Source: Octadecabacter arcticus 238
Lineage (GTDB): Bacteria > Pseudomonadota > Alphaproteobacteria > Rhodobacterales > Rhodobacteraceae
Length of the DNA: 64,000 bases
Assembly (NCBI RefSeq): GCF_000155735.2
Contig: NC_020908.1
Span: 4,649,501 to 4,713,500, forward strand
Reading direction: 5' to 3'
Shown: piece by piece, positions 25,495 to 34,376 of the stretch
Position numbering within the stretch: the first letter of the stretch is position 1
How the letters are laid out: the number at the start of each line of letters is the position of its first letter
Position numbers and translations under genes: made by a program
Notes under the pieces: generated by a model
What the model was told of the DNA's origin: nothing
The model's database searches: none
The model's input: only the letters and a program-made list of their open reading frames with translations

Positions 25495-25914
25495 CTACCG
25501 GCTGGCGCCGGTAGGTTCCCTTTTTGAATGTAATTCAAGATACTGAAGTATGACAGCGTCAGTGACATTGCCGCTGGTTGTTGAGAAAAATCCGCGAGCC
25601 CAAAACCGCTGGCCCCAGTACCGTTTGCGCAGTTCGGGAAACTCGCGCTGTATCTTATAAGACAAGCGTCCCTTGATCCGCATCATCACCTTTGACAAAG
25701 CTATCTGAGGCGGGACCGATATGAACATGTGGACGTGATCGGTCGACAATACGCCCGTCTCAATATGCACGCCAAGTTCTTGGCATGTTTGGATAATGGT
25801 TTCACGGATACGCTCACGCATTTCACCGCGCATAACTTTGTATCGGTATTTTGTTGTCCAGACGACGTGAAATCGGTGATAAAATTTGGTATGGCTTCCT
25901 GTGGAATAGATCAT
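25495..25914 (-). CDS. tnpA: IS200/IS605-family HUH transposase TnpA
   Basis: 139 residues from ATG 25914 (MIYSTGSHTKFYHRF), preceded by AGAGGGAAG; ATG 25929 is an alternative. The HUH metal site is DHVHMFISVPP and the catalytic Tyr is probably in VILQYLELH near the C-terminus. It is a Y1 single-strand transposase of normal size. The coding end overlaps the terminal palindrome. Confidence 0.92.
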   Translation of the reverse strand: MIYSTGSHTKFYHRFHVVWTTKYRYKVMRGEMRERIRETIIQTCQELGVHIETGVLSTDHVHMFISVPPQIALSKVMMRIKGRLSYKIQREFPELRKRYWGQRFWARGFFSTTSGNVTDAVILQYLELHSKREPTGASR

Positions 25915-25979
25915 AATCTTCCCTCTCATTTTTAAGACCCTTACCGCTTCGCGGGGTCTTAAAAATGAGAAGGAAGATT
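25915..25979. promoter_or_regulatory. Long hairpin sequestering the tnpA start region
   Basis: Arms of about 26 bases (25915-25940 and 25954-25979), read as aatcttccctctca... and ...tgagaaggaagatt, pair with one interruption around a 13-base loop. On the tnpA transcript the downstream arm contains the ribosome-binding site. This matches the known IS200 strategy of translational repression. Confidence 0.8.
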
Positions 25980-26032
25980 ATAGTACATTACGCTGAAGCG
26001 GACCGGCTGGAAGCCGGTGGCTTTAATCCCGT

Positions 26033-27097
26033 TTGTGGAAAGTAAACGACATCCCGTTTTTTGGGTATCCTTGTGTGATTGAGATTGAGCTAGCGCAGGT
26101 TTTTATTAGCAAGGGTGAGCGCCGCATTGAGGCGTGTCCTTTTGTTGATAAAGGGTGCCGTTTCACCCATCGATTTTGCCATCTTATCAGTGGATTGTGC
26201 CGTCATTTATCCATTCTGGCTGTCTCCAGGCATTTAGGTATACGATGGGAGACGGTAAAGAATATCGACAAGGCATACCTGATGGAAACGCTCCCTGCGC
26301 TTGATCCCACACAGCTTGCTGGCTTGGAATACATTGGTGTCGATGAAGTGGCCCGGGCGAAAGGTCATGACTATATGACGGTGGTCTACGATATGGTCGG
26401 AGGGCATCTGATCTGGGTGGAAGCCGGTCGAACTGCCGAAGTTTTTTCAAGGTTTTTGAAACAGCTGCGGCCAGATACAGCCCATAAAATAAAGGCCGTG
26501 TCGATGGATATGGGGCCTGCCTACCAAAAGGCTGTCAGGGAGTCCTTGCCGATGGCCGACATCGTATTTGACCGTTTCCACGTCATGAAAAACTACAGCA
26601 AGGCTATCCATAATCAGCGTCGCCTTGAGTTCAGGAAGGCCGATCCAAGTGGTAAAGAGTTGATGAAGGGCACGCATTATCTGTTGCTCAAAAATGCGGA
26701 TAAGTTGAATGAAAAACAAAGTAACAAGCTGCAAACGTTGCTGGAGAGCAATAGCAACCTGAATACGCTTTACGTCTTAAAAGAACAGCTTCAGGCTCTG
26801 TGGAGCGCCCCATCATTTGAGGGGATGTCAGAGCAACTGGAAAATTGGTGCCTGATCGCAGATCAGTCACACATGCTCTATCTGAAAAAGTTCGCAAAAT
26901 CCCTAAGAAAACATTGTGTGGGCATATGCAACTACGCGAAACACAAGCTGACAAGCGCCAGGATAGAGGCTGGTAATGTCAGTATAGGAATGATCCGCAA
27001 ACGAGCCAGGGGCATCAGGGATACCGAATACTTCAAACTCAAAATTAGACAATCATCCATCCCAGATAATCAATCTATGTTCTATTTGAAATCCTAG
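26033..27097 (+). pseudogene. ISL3 transposase, C-terminal part
   Basis: 354 residues, most of an ISL3 transposase. The zinc-site cysteines (IEACPFVDKGCRFTH), catalytic Asp in GVDEVARAKGHDY, second Asp in VSMDMGPAYQKAV with FDRFHVMKN, and the Glu-containing C-terminal helix region are present. It is separated from its N-terminus by the IS200-type element; the apparent TTG start is created at the junction. It is probably inactive without the missing 60 or so residues. Confidence 0.85.
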
Positions 27098-27171
27098 AAT
27101 AACTCAACAAAGCGGAGAAGAGCCTCCATCTCACTAAGAACATATTACCAATAATGTTGGCAACAAAGCTT

Positions 27172-28250
27172 GGATTCAAACATCAAGTGCAACGGTTGAT
27201 TTGAAGGCCGCGATTTCGTCGGCCATGGCTTCAGCGGGTGTTCTCCAACCGAGAGTTTTTCTCGGACGGTTGTTCATCAGGTTTGCAACGTCGTTCAGCC
27301 ATGTTTGGCTTGCACCGTTCAGGTCAGTTCCTTTGGGCATGTACTGACGCAGCAGTCCGTTGGTGTTCTCGTTGCTGCCACGCTGCCAAGGCGCATGCGG
27401 ATCGCAGAACCAGATATCGATCTTCAACCGTCTGGCGAGTTCGGGGTGGCAGGCCATTTCGGAGCCGCGGTCGTAGGTCATGCTCTTGCGCAAAGCAGCG
27501 GGTAGTCGTCTCATCTGGCGGGTGAAGCTGTCGAGCGCGGCCTCGGCCCCATTGCCGTCCATTTTGCAAAGAATGACAAAGCGTGTCTTGCGCTCGACCA
27601 AGGTCCCCACTGACGAGCGATTGAATGCGCCCTTGATGAGGTCGCCCTCCCAATGGCCTGGTACCAGTCGCGCTTCGATCTCTTCAGGGCGATTGATAAT
27701 GCGCAATGATTCCGGGACCATAGCACTGCCCGCCGCTGTCCTGCGCTTGAGCCCACGCTTAGGCTTCGCTTGACGCAACGCCTCGATCATCGCCGCCTTC
27801 AGCCCACCACGTGGCTGCGCGTAAATCGCGGCATAGATGGTCTCATGGCTCACATGGGCGGATGGATCATCAGGCTTCATGAGACGCAGTCTCTGCGCAA
27901 TCTGCTCAGGCGACCAGTGCAGATGTACGAGCTTGCCATGAACAAAACGATAAAGATCGCTCCCCTCCACAAGCTTGCGCTCGCGGCGGCAGCGCGCACG
28001 CCGGGCATCATAGGCCTGCCGCGCCGCTTGCGGGCAATAGCTGCCGTCTTCCTGCCGACCTCGCGCCAGCTCACGGCAGATCGTGCTCGCCGGGCGATGC
28101 AAAAGCTGGCCGATCAACCGCTGACTGCTGCCCCTATTATGCTCGGCTAATATCACGCCACGGTCCTCGCTGCTGAGGTGCTTGCTTCGTATGTCCATCA
28201 CAACATCCTATGCCCAAAGGGCTCTGAGTGTTGCATTTGAAACTTGAGCC
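27172..28250 (-). mobile_element. IS30-family insertion sequence, intact (copy B)
   Basis: 1079 bp with imperfect inverted repeats (GGATTCAAACATCAAGTGC at 27172; GGCTCAAGTTTCAAATGC reading inward from 28250). It is nearly identical to the truncated copy at 13271-14010. Confidence 0.94.
27176..28198 (-). CDS. IS30-family transposase
   Basis: 340 residues from ATG 28198 (MDIRSKHLSSEDRG). It has two N-terminal HTH regions and a DDE core: HWEGDLIKGAFNRS, MTYDRGSEMACHPE and the Glu in RGSNENTNGLLRQYMPKG. The frame is intact and the element complete, so it may be active and be the source of copy A. Confidence 0.95.
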   Translation of the reverse strand: MDIRSKHLSSEDRGVILAEHNRGSSQRLIGQLLHRPASTICRELARGRQEDGSYCPQAARQAYDARRARCRRERKLVEGSDLYRFVHGKLVHLHWSPEQIAQRLRLMKPDDPSAHVSHETIYAAIYAQPRGGLKAAMIEALRQAKPKRGLKRRTAAGSAMVPESLRIINRPEEIEARLVPGHWEGDLIKGAFNRSSVGTLVERKTRFVILCKMDGNGAEAALDSFTRQMRRLPAALRKSMTYDRGSEMACHPELARRLKIDIWFCDPHAPWQRGSNENTNGLLRQYMPKGTDLNGASQTWLNDVANLMNNRPRKTLGWRTPAEAMADEIAAFKSTVALDV

Positions 28251-28300
28251 TAAGAAGTGACCAAGCTTAGTGCAAAGCGGGGAAACTCAGCTCTTTTTAG

Positions 28301-29101
28301 TCAGAAGTGGCCCATCTCTGCAAGCATAGCTTCAATTTTAGGGACGTCTTGTGGGTTATTCAGCTCCCAAAACTGGCGACCTCGGGCTTCAACCTCAACA
28401 CACAGCATATGCGCGCCGCGTTCCAAAAACCGCAGCTGCTCGAGACCCTCTAGGTGTTCCAGCGGACCCGACGCCCAGCGTGGATAGGCGGCCAGTGCGG
28501 ACGGGCGGTAGGCATAAACCCCTACATGATGGAAGACTGGGGTTTCGTCCGCATCGTCAAATTCTTGACCCGTGTAAGGAATGACTTCTTTTGAGAAGAA
28601 CAGCGCGTTGTGGTCGGCTCCGAACACCGCCGTGGTGCCGCCAACACGTCCCTGACGGCGATCGTTCAGGAGACCATTCAGCGCGCGACCATCACAGCGC
28701 AGCACAGGGGTTGCGACTTCGGCCACCGGATGCGCGGACAGGCCAGCCACAAGGTCTTCGATAAACCAAGCGGGCGTCAGCGGTGCATCGCCTTGCAGGT
28801 TCACAACGATATCGTATCCGCCGCCCAATTTGTCCAAAGCTTCCGCGCAACGCTCGGTGCCGTTTTGGCAGTCTGCCGATGTCATCACGACTTCAGCACC
28901 AAACGCTTCTGCCGCGGATTTAATCCGGTCATCATCTGTCGCGACAGCGACACGGTCCACGCCCGTAACGCCCTGCGCTGCATCCCATGATCGCTGGATC
29001 AGGCTTCGAGCTTCACCCGTAGCGCCGCGCAGTTCAACCAACGGCTTTCCCGGATAACGTGTCGAAGCATAGCGGGCGGGAATGACGACAAGGACCTTCA
29101 T
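28301..29101 (-). CDS. kdsB: 3-deoxy-manno-octulosonate cytidylyltransferase
   Basis: 266 residues. It transfers CMP from CTP to KDO, giving the activated sugar for lipid A inner core or capsule linkers, in the cytoplasm. The N-terminal nucleotide-binding signature VIPARYASTRYPGKPLVEL is typical of KdsB, followed by VAVATDDDRI and NLQGDAPL where the family has NVQGDEP. Its ATG overlaps the last base of the cysQ stop. With the capsule-type permease across the divergent gap, it points to surface polysaccharide assembly. Confidence 0.92.
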   Translation of the reverse strand: MKVLVVIPARYASTRYPGKPLVELRGATGEARSLIQRSWDAAQGVTGVDRVAVATDDDRIKSAAEAFGAEVVMTSADCQNGTERCAEALDKLGGGYDIVVNLQGDAPLTPAWFIEDLVAGLSAHPVAEVATPVLRCDGRALNGLLNDRRQGRVGGTTAVFGADHNALFFSKEVIPYTGQEFDDADETPVFHHVGVYAYRPSALAAYPRWASGPLEHLEGLEQLRFLERGAHMLCVEVEARGRQFWELNNPQDVPKIEAMLAEMGHF

Positions 29102-29898
29102 TACGGAAGCTTCAGATCAATACCGGGCGCGTAGGCGATAAAGAACGGGTTGGCGAAACCTTCTTTGCCATACGTCAGCGGCGTGTGGTCATCGAACCGC
29201 ACGACATGACCGCCCGCACCGGACAAGACCGCGTGACCAGCGGCTGTGTCCCACTCCATCGTCCGACCGACACGTGGGTACAGGTCCGCCTCGCCAGTCG
29301 CGACCAGACAGAATTTCAACGAAGACCCTGCACTTTTCATATCATTTACGGCGTATTTGTTGATGTAATCGTCCGTCGCCTGATCGCGGTGCGATTTAGA
29401 TGCGACGACCATCAAGCCCGTTTTGTCTGGCGCGGAAACAGAGATCGGGACTGTTGTTCCGACCGTATTCTTGTCCAGTTCACCAACTTCTTCAACCGAA
29501 TCGCCGGTCGCGTTGGTATAAAACAATCGCCCCTTGGCAGGTGCGTAGACAACACCACGAAGCGGCACCCCGTCGTGAACATAGGCGATGTTCACGGTAA
29601 AATCGCCACGACGGTGGATGAATTCTTTGGTGCCATCCAGCGGATCAACGATCAAAAACGTGTTGGCCGTCACGCTGTGACTTTCGGCCTGTTCTTCAGT
29701 CACAAGCGCTACATCAGGAAACGCCGCCCGCAATCCAGCAGAAATATGCGCGTCGGCCGCTTCGTCGGCCGCCGTGACCGGGCTGTCGTCACTTTTTGAA
29801 CGCACGTCAAAATCATCAGAGTTGTAGATATCCATGATGATATCGCCTGCTTCCAGCGAAAGTTTCCGAATCACTTCCGTCAACTTGTCGAAATCCAT
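29101..29898 (-). CDS. cysQ: 3'(2'),5'-bisphosphate nucleotidase (inositol-phosphatase fold)
   Basis: 265 residues from ATG 29898, with GGAGAT just upstream; a longer in-frame start has no such site. The metal-binding motifs are TEEQAESHS, DPLDGTKEFIHRRGDFTVNIA (cited in two parts: DPLDGTKEF and DFTVNIA) and WDTAAGHAVLSGAGG. The enzyme hydrolyses PAP from sulfate assimilation. It is coupled to kdsB, a pairing seen in several alphaproteobacterial polysaccharide loci. Confidence 0.9.
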   Translation of the reverse strand: MDFDKLTEVIRKLSLEAGDIIMDIYNSDDFDVRSKSDDSPVTAADEAADAHISAGLRAAFPDVALVTEEQAESHSVTANTFLIVDPLDGTKEFIHRRGDFTVNIAYVHDGVPLRGVVYAPAKGRLFYTNATGDSVEEVGELDKNTVGTTVPISVSAPDKTGLMVVASKSHRDQATDDYINKYAVNDMKSAGSSLKFCLVATGEADLYPRVGRTMEWDTAAGHAVLSGAGGHVVRFDDHTPLTYGKEGFANPFFIAYAPGIDLKLP

Positions 29899-30045
29899 CA
29901 CACATCTCCTACATAATACTTGTTCACGGGTGTTTGCATTGATCCGTGAAATTTGACCCCTTATGGTGCCATGATACAGGATCATCAAGAATTTCATGCC
30001 AAATGAGGCATTCAACCGCATAAGACGAAAACTGGCAGGCCATTA

Positions 30046-30867
30046 ATGTTCCAAGTACAGCGCTCCAAGACACGTTCGCGTTCAGCGTTCAGCATGTTAG
30101 AATTAATCTATCATTCCATTGTTCGTGAAATCCGCAAAGACCACCGGAATGCGGTCGTCGGAATGATTATGAACATGATGCAAACGATCTTTTTTGTGAC
30201 CGCGTTCTATTTTATGTTCTCCATTCTGGGTCTGAAAGGCTCAGCGATCCGTGGCGACTTCCTGCTTTATATCATGTCGGGAGTATTCTTGTTCATCACC
30301 CACACCAAGGCGATGGGCGCAGTGCTCGGTGCCGAAGGTCCGGCGTCCGCAATGATGAAACACGCGCCGATGAACACGATTGTCTCGATTACATCGTCTG
30401 CCATTGCATCGCTTTATATCCAAGTGCTTTCGATGTGCTTTGTTCTCTATCTTTACCACGTGATTTTTGGTCCAATCACGATTGTTGATCCCATCGGCGC
30501 CATGGGGACTGTGCTGCTTGCGTGGTTTTCAGGCGTGGCGGTTGGCATGATCATTTTATCCATCAAGCCATGGTTTCCCGGTTTCGTATCAATTGCTTCG
30601 TCAATCTATGCCCGTGCCAACATGATTGCGTCCGGCAAAATGTTCGTTGCGAACTCGCTGCCTGGTTTCATACTGCCAGTTTTTAATTGTAACCCGCTGT
30701 TTCACAGCATCGACCAAGCACGCGGTTACGTTTTTATCAACTACAATCCACATTACACCTCGATCAGCTACCCGTTAAAAGTGTCTCTTATTTTGATCAT
30801 GGTAGGCCTTATGCTGGAATTTTACACCCGCAAGAACGCGTCTGTCAGTTGGGATGCCGCAAGGTAA
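30046..30867 (+). CDS. ABC-2 type polysaccharide export permease (KpsM-like)
   Basis: 273 residues with six predicted transmembrane segments, the first pair around residues 45-70 and the last near 245-262. The layout matches the ABC-2/KpsM family of capsule and O-antigen export permeases. No ATPase (KpsT) gene is adjacent; the next gene encodes an SH3 protein, so its partner must be elsewhere. It is transcribed divergently from cysQ-kdsB. Confidence 0.82.
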   Translation: MFQVQRSKTRSRSAFSMLELIYHSIVREIRKDHRNAVVGMIMNMMQTIFFVTAFYFMFSILGLKGSAIRGDFLLYIMSGVFLFITHTKAMGAVLGAEGPASAMMKHAPMNTIVSITSSAIASLYIQVLSMCFVLYLYHVIFGPITIVDPIGAMGTVLLAWFSGVAVGMIILSIKPWFPGFVSIASSIYARANMIASGKMFVANSLPGFILPVFNCNPLFHSIDQARGYVFINYNPHYTSISYPLKVSLILIMVGLMLEFYTRKNASVSWDAAR

Positions 30868-31460
30868 AATGTCTCGTCACAGCATTTTTCTTCATGCTAT
30901 TCGGGACGCTTGCGAGTGCACAGTCCTTGCCGGAACGCTACATGGTCGCAGATGTGGCCAGTGACGATGTCCTGAACATTCGCGCCGAACCAGCCGCGTC
31001 GTCAGAAATCATTGGTGAACTTGGACCCGACACCCTGAATGTAGAAGTGCTGCGCACGTTGGATGGCTGGGGCTATGTCGGGGCCGGTGAACGATCTGGT
31101 TGGGTTTCGATGCGGTTCCTCGCGCCTAATCCGCCGCCTGAAAACAAAGTCCCACGCCCCATGTCATGTTCCGGTACCGAACCGTTCTGGGATGTCTCTT
31201 TTTATCCGCGTGGCGCTGAATACAACGCTATGGGCGAAGCCGGACGCGACCTGACAATCTTTCGCGAAGGCTTAGCGGGCAACGGTTACATTGTTGAGGC
31301 CCATGAAGGTCCGTCATTGACCCGCACCATCATCATCAATGCACTGCCTTGCAGGGACGGGATGTCAGACCGAAACTTCGGCATGTCGATGTCCATGTTC
31401 ACCCAAGCACCTGATGGAAATGACCTGCGGACCGGTTGCTGCACGATGCATATAAACTAA
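30849..31460 (+). CDS. Secreted SH3-domain protein
   Basis: 203 residues from a TTG that overlaps the permease gene by 19 bases. An N-terminal signal (LVTAFFFMLFGTLASAQ) is followed by a bacterial SH3 domain (residues about 30-90: DVLNIRAEPAASSEIIGELG ... GWGYVGAGERSGWVSM) and a C-terminal domain with three Cys. SH3b domains bind peptidoglycan or proteins in the periplasm. The start codon is uncertain, since no ATG gives a complete signal peptide. Confidence 0.78.
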   Translation: MGCRKVKCLVTAFFFMLFGTLASAQSLPERYMVADVASDDVLNIRAEPAASSEIIGELGPDTLNVEVLRTLDGWGYVGAGERSGWVSMRFLAPNPPPENKVPRPMSCSGTEPFWDVSFYPRGAEYNAMGEAGRDLTIFREGLAGNGYIVEAHEGPSLTRTIIINALPCRDGMSDRNFGMSMSMFTQAPDGNDLRTGCCTMHIN

Positions 31461-31626
31461 CGCCGCGTGTCGTCTGCCTAGCTATAGCCATAAATTTTGC
31501 TTGGATATCAACGATAGACGACATCTCGCTCTTATGGCCTAAATGGGCTTTGATGATGTAACCGCCGCCCGACGGCATCGATGCGCCAAGATGGGTCTGC
31601 AATGATCCACAAAAAGGAGAGCGGTC

Positions 31627-32707
31627 ATGTCAGATATTACCACAGTCGGTCACGATTTGGCGAAGAATGTATTCCAAGTACATGGAGCTGATGGCGCAGG
31701 CCAAGCGGTTCTGCGCAAGAAGTTACGTCGAACGCAGGTCTTGGCGTTTTTCGGCCAACTTCCGCGATGCGTGGTTGCGATGGAAGCGTGCGGCGGCGCG
31801 CATTTCTGGGGCCGGTGAGATTGATAAGCTGGGCCACGAAGTGCGCCTAATCCCGCCCGCTTACGTCAAACCCTTCGTTAAACGCCAAAAGAATGATGCC
31901 GCTGATGCTGAAGCGATTTGCCAAGCAGCGGTACGCCCATCGATGCGCTTCGTGCCGGTGAAGAGCGAAGATGTGCAGGCTACAGTCATGGTCTTCCGGG
32001 CCCGGGAGCTGCTGATCCGTCAGCGCACACAAACCATCAATGCGCTTCTCGGCCACCTGACGGAGTTTGGAGAGGTGGTTCCCCTGGGCGCAGCGAACGC
32101 AGCGCGTCTGATTGTGATCATAGAGGATCCGGCAAGTTGCTTGCCGGAGGAAGCTCGGGCAACATTGCTGGTTCTGATCGAGACGAAGACCCGCCTCGAC
32201 GGCCAGATGGCCAAGCTCAACGCAGAGATCAGTCGGCGTGCCAAAGAGAATGAGGTGGCGTGCAGGCTGATGACGATCCCGGGAATTGGGCCGTTGATCG
32301 CCACGGCTCTGGTTGCCCTCGCGCCGCCCCCTGAGACCTTCCGCAGAGGGCGCGATTTTGCAGCGTCGTGCTGCAAGCACACCTCTGGCGTGACGCTCGG
32401 GCTTGTGCCGCGACAACACTCGACTGGCGGCAAGCAGAGGCTCGGGGCGACGACGACCCTTTCGGGACATTGCGTGCCGCAATGCCCTGCCCGGCAGTGA
32501 ATGGGAGAGCGGTCTTTGCGGCGACGGCTGATTATTGGCGCCAACAGTGTCATTATAAAGCGGCATGTCCATCCAATGGCCAGATCGGGCACTTGGCTGG
32601 GAGGGATGCTTTTGCGCAAGCCACCGATGCTTGTGCGGGTGGCACTGGCGAACACCCCTCTCACAGGCGTTGTTGCAGGGACCCCAGCGGGTCTGCTAGA
32701 CACCTAG
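31627..32707 (+). pseudogene. Decayed IS110-family transposase
   Basis: Starts MSDITTVGHDLAKNVFQVHG (DEDD-type Asp) and runs through RQKNDAADAEAICQA, MTIPGIGPLIATALVA, GLVPRQHSTGGKQRLGATT and MGERSLRRRLIIGANSVI, all hallmarks of IS110. The reading frame shifts near 31800. It also contains a short insertion between DFAA and LGLVPRQ (about 28 bp) and a 42-bp palindromic insertion after GATT (32457-32499). It is certainly non-functional. No inverted repeats are expected in this family, so the element ends are not defined. Confidence 0.9.
32457..32499 (+). repeat. Palindromic insertion element, copy 2 (in IS110)
   Basis: A 42-43-bp insert breaks the IS110 frame between GATT and MGERS. It folds into a 9-bp stem (GGG-A-CATTGC with GCAATGCCC, a single bulged A) and a 5-base loop. 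It is homologous to the complement of 50582-50622, with two paired positions changed in a compensatory way. Confidence 0.7.
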
Positions 32708-33183
32708 CTTGCCAACGACTTGGATATTCATGATGCCGCACAAATTCAACGCTTCCCGCCGCCACAAGTTTGAAAAGAAACGACAGAAGGTCACCAACTG
32801 GCGAGTGTACAATGAAGGCCTGCGTCAGCGCGGTGATGTGACAATTTGGTTGAGCCCTGAGGTTGCAGATAAGTGGCTTGCCGATAAACGTCAGACGCCA
32901 GGCGGCCAACCCACATACTCTGATATGGCCATATCAGTATGCCTGACGCTAGGTATGGCTTTCAAACAACCTTTGCGGCAGACGCAAGGATTGGTCGGTA
33001 GTTTGGCGCGGCTTATGGGACTGGATGTTTCCGTTCCGGATTTCTCGACCCTCTCGCGGAGAGGTGCGGGGCTCAGCATGCCAGAAAAATCTAAAGCCCA
33101 AAGGGCTGGCCCAATCGAATTAGTTGTGGATAGTACGGGTCTGAAGATATTTGGTGAAGGCGAATGGCTGGAGAAAAAGCATA

Positions 33184-34376
33184 TACTCCCGCGCCTGAAT
33201 TGACCTGAGGTTTTCCCCTCAAATCACTTTGTATTCCTTGAGCGATATGACGCGGAAGTTGTCGGTGACGGTGTCGCGGAACTCTGGCCATTTTTCTGGC
33301 AGGGTCTTGCGGAAGAAGTCGAAAATGGCCTCTGTGAATTGGTTGAACGTTGCATAGTGCCGATTGTGGGTGACCCATTTGTGAATAACACCCCAAAGAC
33401 GCTCGATCGGGTTGAGGTGCGGGGCATATGCTGGCAAGAAATGCAACTTCACCCGACGTTCTGGGCTGTCCAGCCATGGCTGTAGTATCTTGGCATGATG
33501 ATAGCGGGCATTGTCGACAAAGACGTGGATGGCCGTCTTGGTTTGGTTGTTGCGTTCCAACTTTTCCAGCATCTGTCGGGTTGTCTGGGCATTGATCTTC
33601 TCGCCTTCCACAAAGGTGAACTGGAAAGTCTCAAGTTCAAGCGCGCCCTGAATGTTGAGCCGCTTGCGCCCTGATGTCGCCTTCAGGGCCGTCTTTTGTC
33701 CCTTGGGGAACCAACCATGGGCGGGGCGGCTCTGGTGTTCGGGGTGGACAGCGTCCGAAAAGACAACCATCTCATCTGCGGTCAACCCGTTCATCAGGGC
33801 CTCATATTTGGCAATAAACGCAGCCTGCTTGGCTTCATCGGCCTGTGCAGGCAGCAATTGTGGTTTCTTATACGCGAACCCCAGGCGGCGCATCAGCTTG
33901 GCGGCTCCCGACGTGCTGTAGTTTTGGTCGCACTCGGCTAGAACATAGGCACAGACCTCATCGGCATTGCGGGCAGGCTGCGCGGTGAAATGGGCTCTCA
34001 CCGCCTGCTCTTGCACGACGGACAAATGACCCTGACGCTGGCTGTAGTCCTTCAGACCGAAAAACGATAGTCCCGCACCGGCAAAGGCTAATCGCCACTC
34101 CGTCAAAACTGTCGGGCCAATATCCAAAATCCGGCAAACCGTTCCGGCGTCTTCTCCTGCGTCCAAAAGAAGAAACGCGCGCGCCCGTTTCCAAACAAGG
34201 GCGTCAACTTTGCGGCGGCGGCAAAGCGCTTCAAGTGCTATGCGCTGCTCGTCGGATAAGGAGACTGTTTTGTATTGCTTGCTCATAAACTCAAAATACA
34301 GACTGAACCGCCTTTGGCCATGCGACGAAGTGAATCGCAGGCCCAAAATCGTCAGGTCAATTCAGGCGCAGGAGTA
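33184..34376 (-). mobile_element. IS630-family insertion sequence, copy 1
   Basis: 1193 bp with inverted repeats containing GCGCCTGAATTGACCTGA near both ends, flanked by TA (33182-33183 and 34377-34378), the obligatory target of IS630/Tc1. It lies in an IS5-family transposase gene. Confidence 0.95.
33219..34286 (-). CDS. IS630-family transposase
   Basis: 355 residues from ATG 34286 (MSKQYKTVSLSDEQ); a longer in-frame start would lie in the inverted repeat. It has an N-terminal HTH pair and a C-terminal DDE core with VVFSDAVHPEH, HVFVDNARYHHAK and LNPIERLWGVIHKW. It is identical to copy 2 at 52158 except for about five residues. Confidence 0.95.
   Translation of the reverse strand: MSKQYKTVSLSDEQRIALEALCRRRKVDALVWKRARAFLLLDAGEDAGTVCRILDIGPTVLTEWRLAFAGAGLSFFGLKDYSQRQGHLSVVQEQAVRAHFTAQPARNADEVCAYVLAECDQNYSTSGAAKLMRRLGFAYKKPQLLPAQADEAKQAAFIAKYEALMNGLTADEMVVFSDAVHPEHQSRPAHGWFPKGQKTALKATSGRKRLNIQGALELETFQFTFVEGEKINAQTTRQMLEKLERNNQTKTAIHVFVDNARYHHAKILQPWLDSPERRVKLHFLPAYAPHLNPIERLWGVIHKWVTHNRHYATFNQFTEAIFDFFRKTLPEKWPEFRDTVTDNFRVISLKEYKVI

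Larger units (their letters stand above)
25490..26030 (-). mobile_element. IS200/IS605-family element (TnpA only)
   Basis: Near each end lies a strong imperfect palindrome: CTACCGGC/GCCGGTAG at 25495-25514 and ACCGGCT/AGCCGGT at 26002-26018, the folded ends recognised by HUH transposases. One tnpA gene, no tnpB. The boundaries are approximate because these elements make no target duplication. Confidence 0.85.
25215..27124 (+). mobile_element. ISL3-family element interrupted by an IS200-type element
   Basis: Bounded by inverted repeats (GGCTCTTCTCCGCTTTGTTG starting at 25215; its complement ends at 27124). The transposase gene is in two parts, 25310-25471 and 26033-27097, on either side of an IS200/IS605-type insertion. 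The bases flanking the repeats do not form an obvious 8-bp duplication. Confidence 0.9.

Noticed and set aside
27770-28150. 126-codon open frame antisense to the IS30 transposase (also at 13371-13751)
   Set aside because: It is the shadow of a GC-rich transposase gene and appears identically in both copies; no ribosome site or family.
27172-28250. Target-site duplication for IS30 copy B
   Set aside because: The bases next to the two inverted repeats do not match convincingly at 2-3 bp, so I do not claim one.
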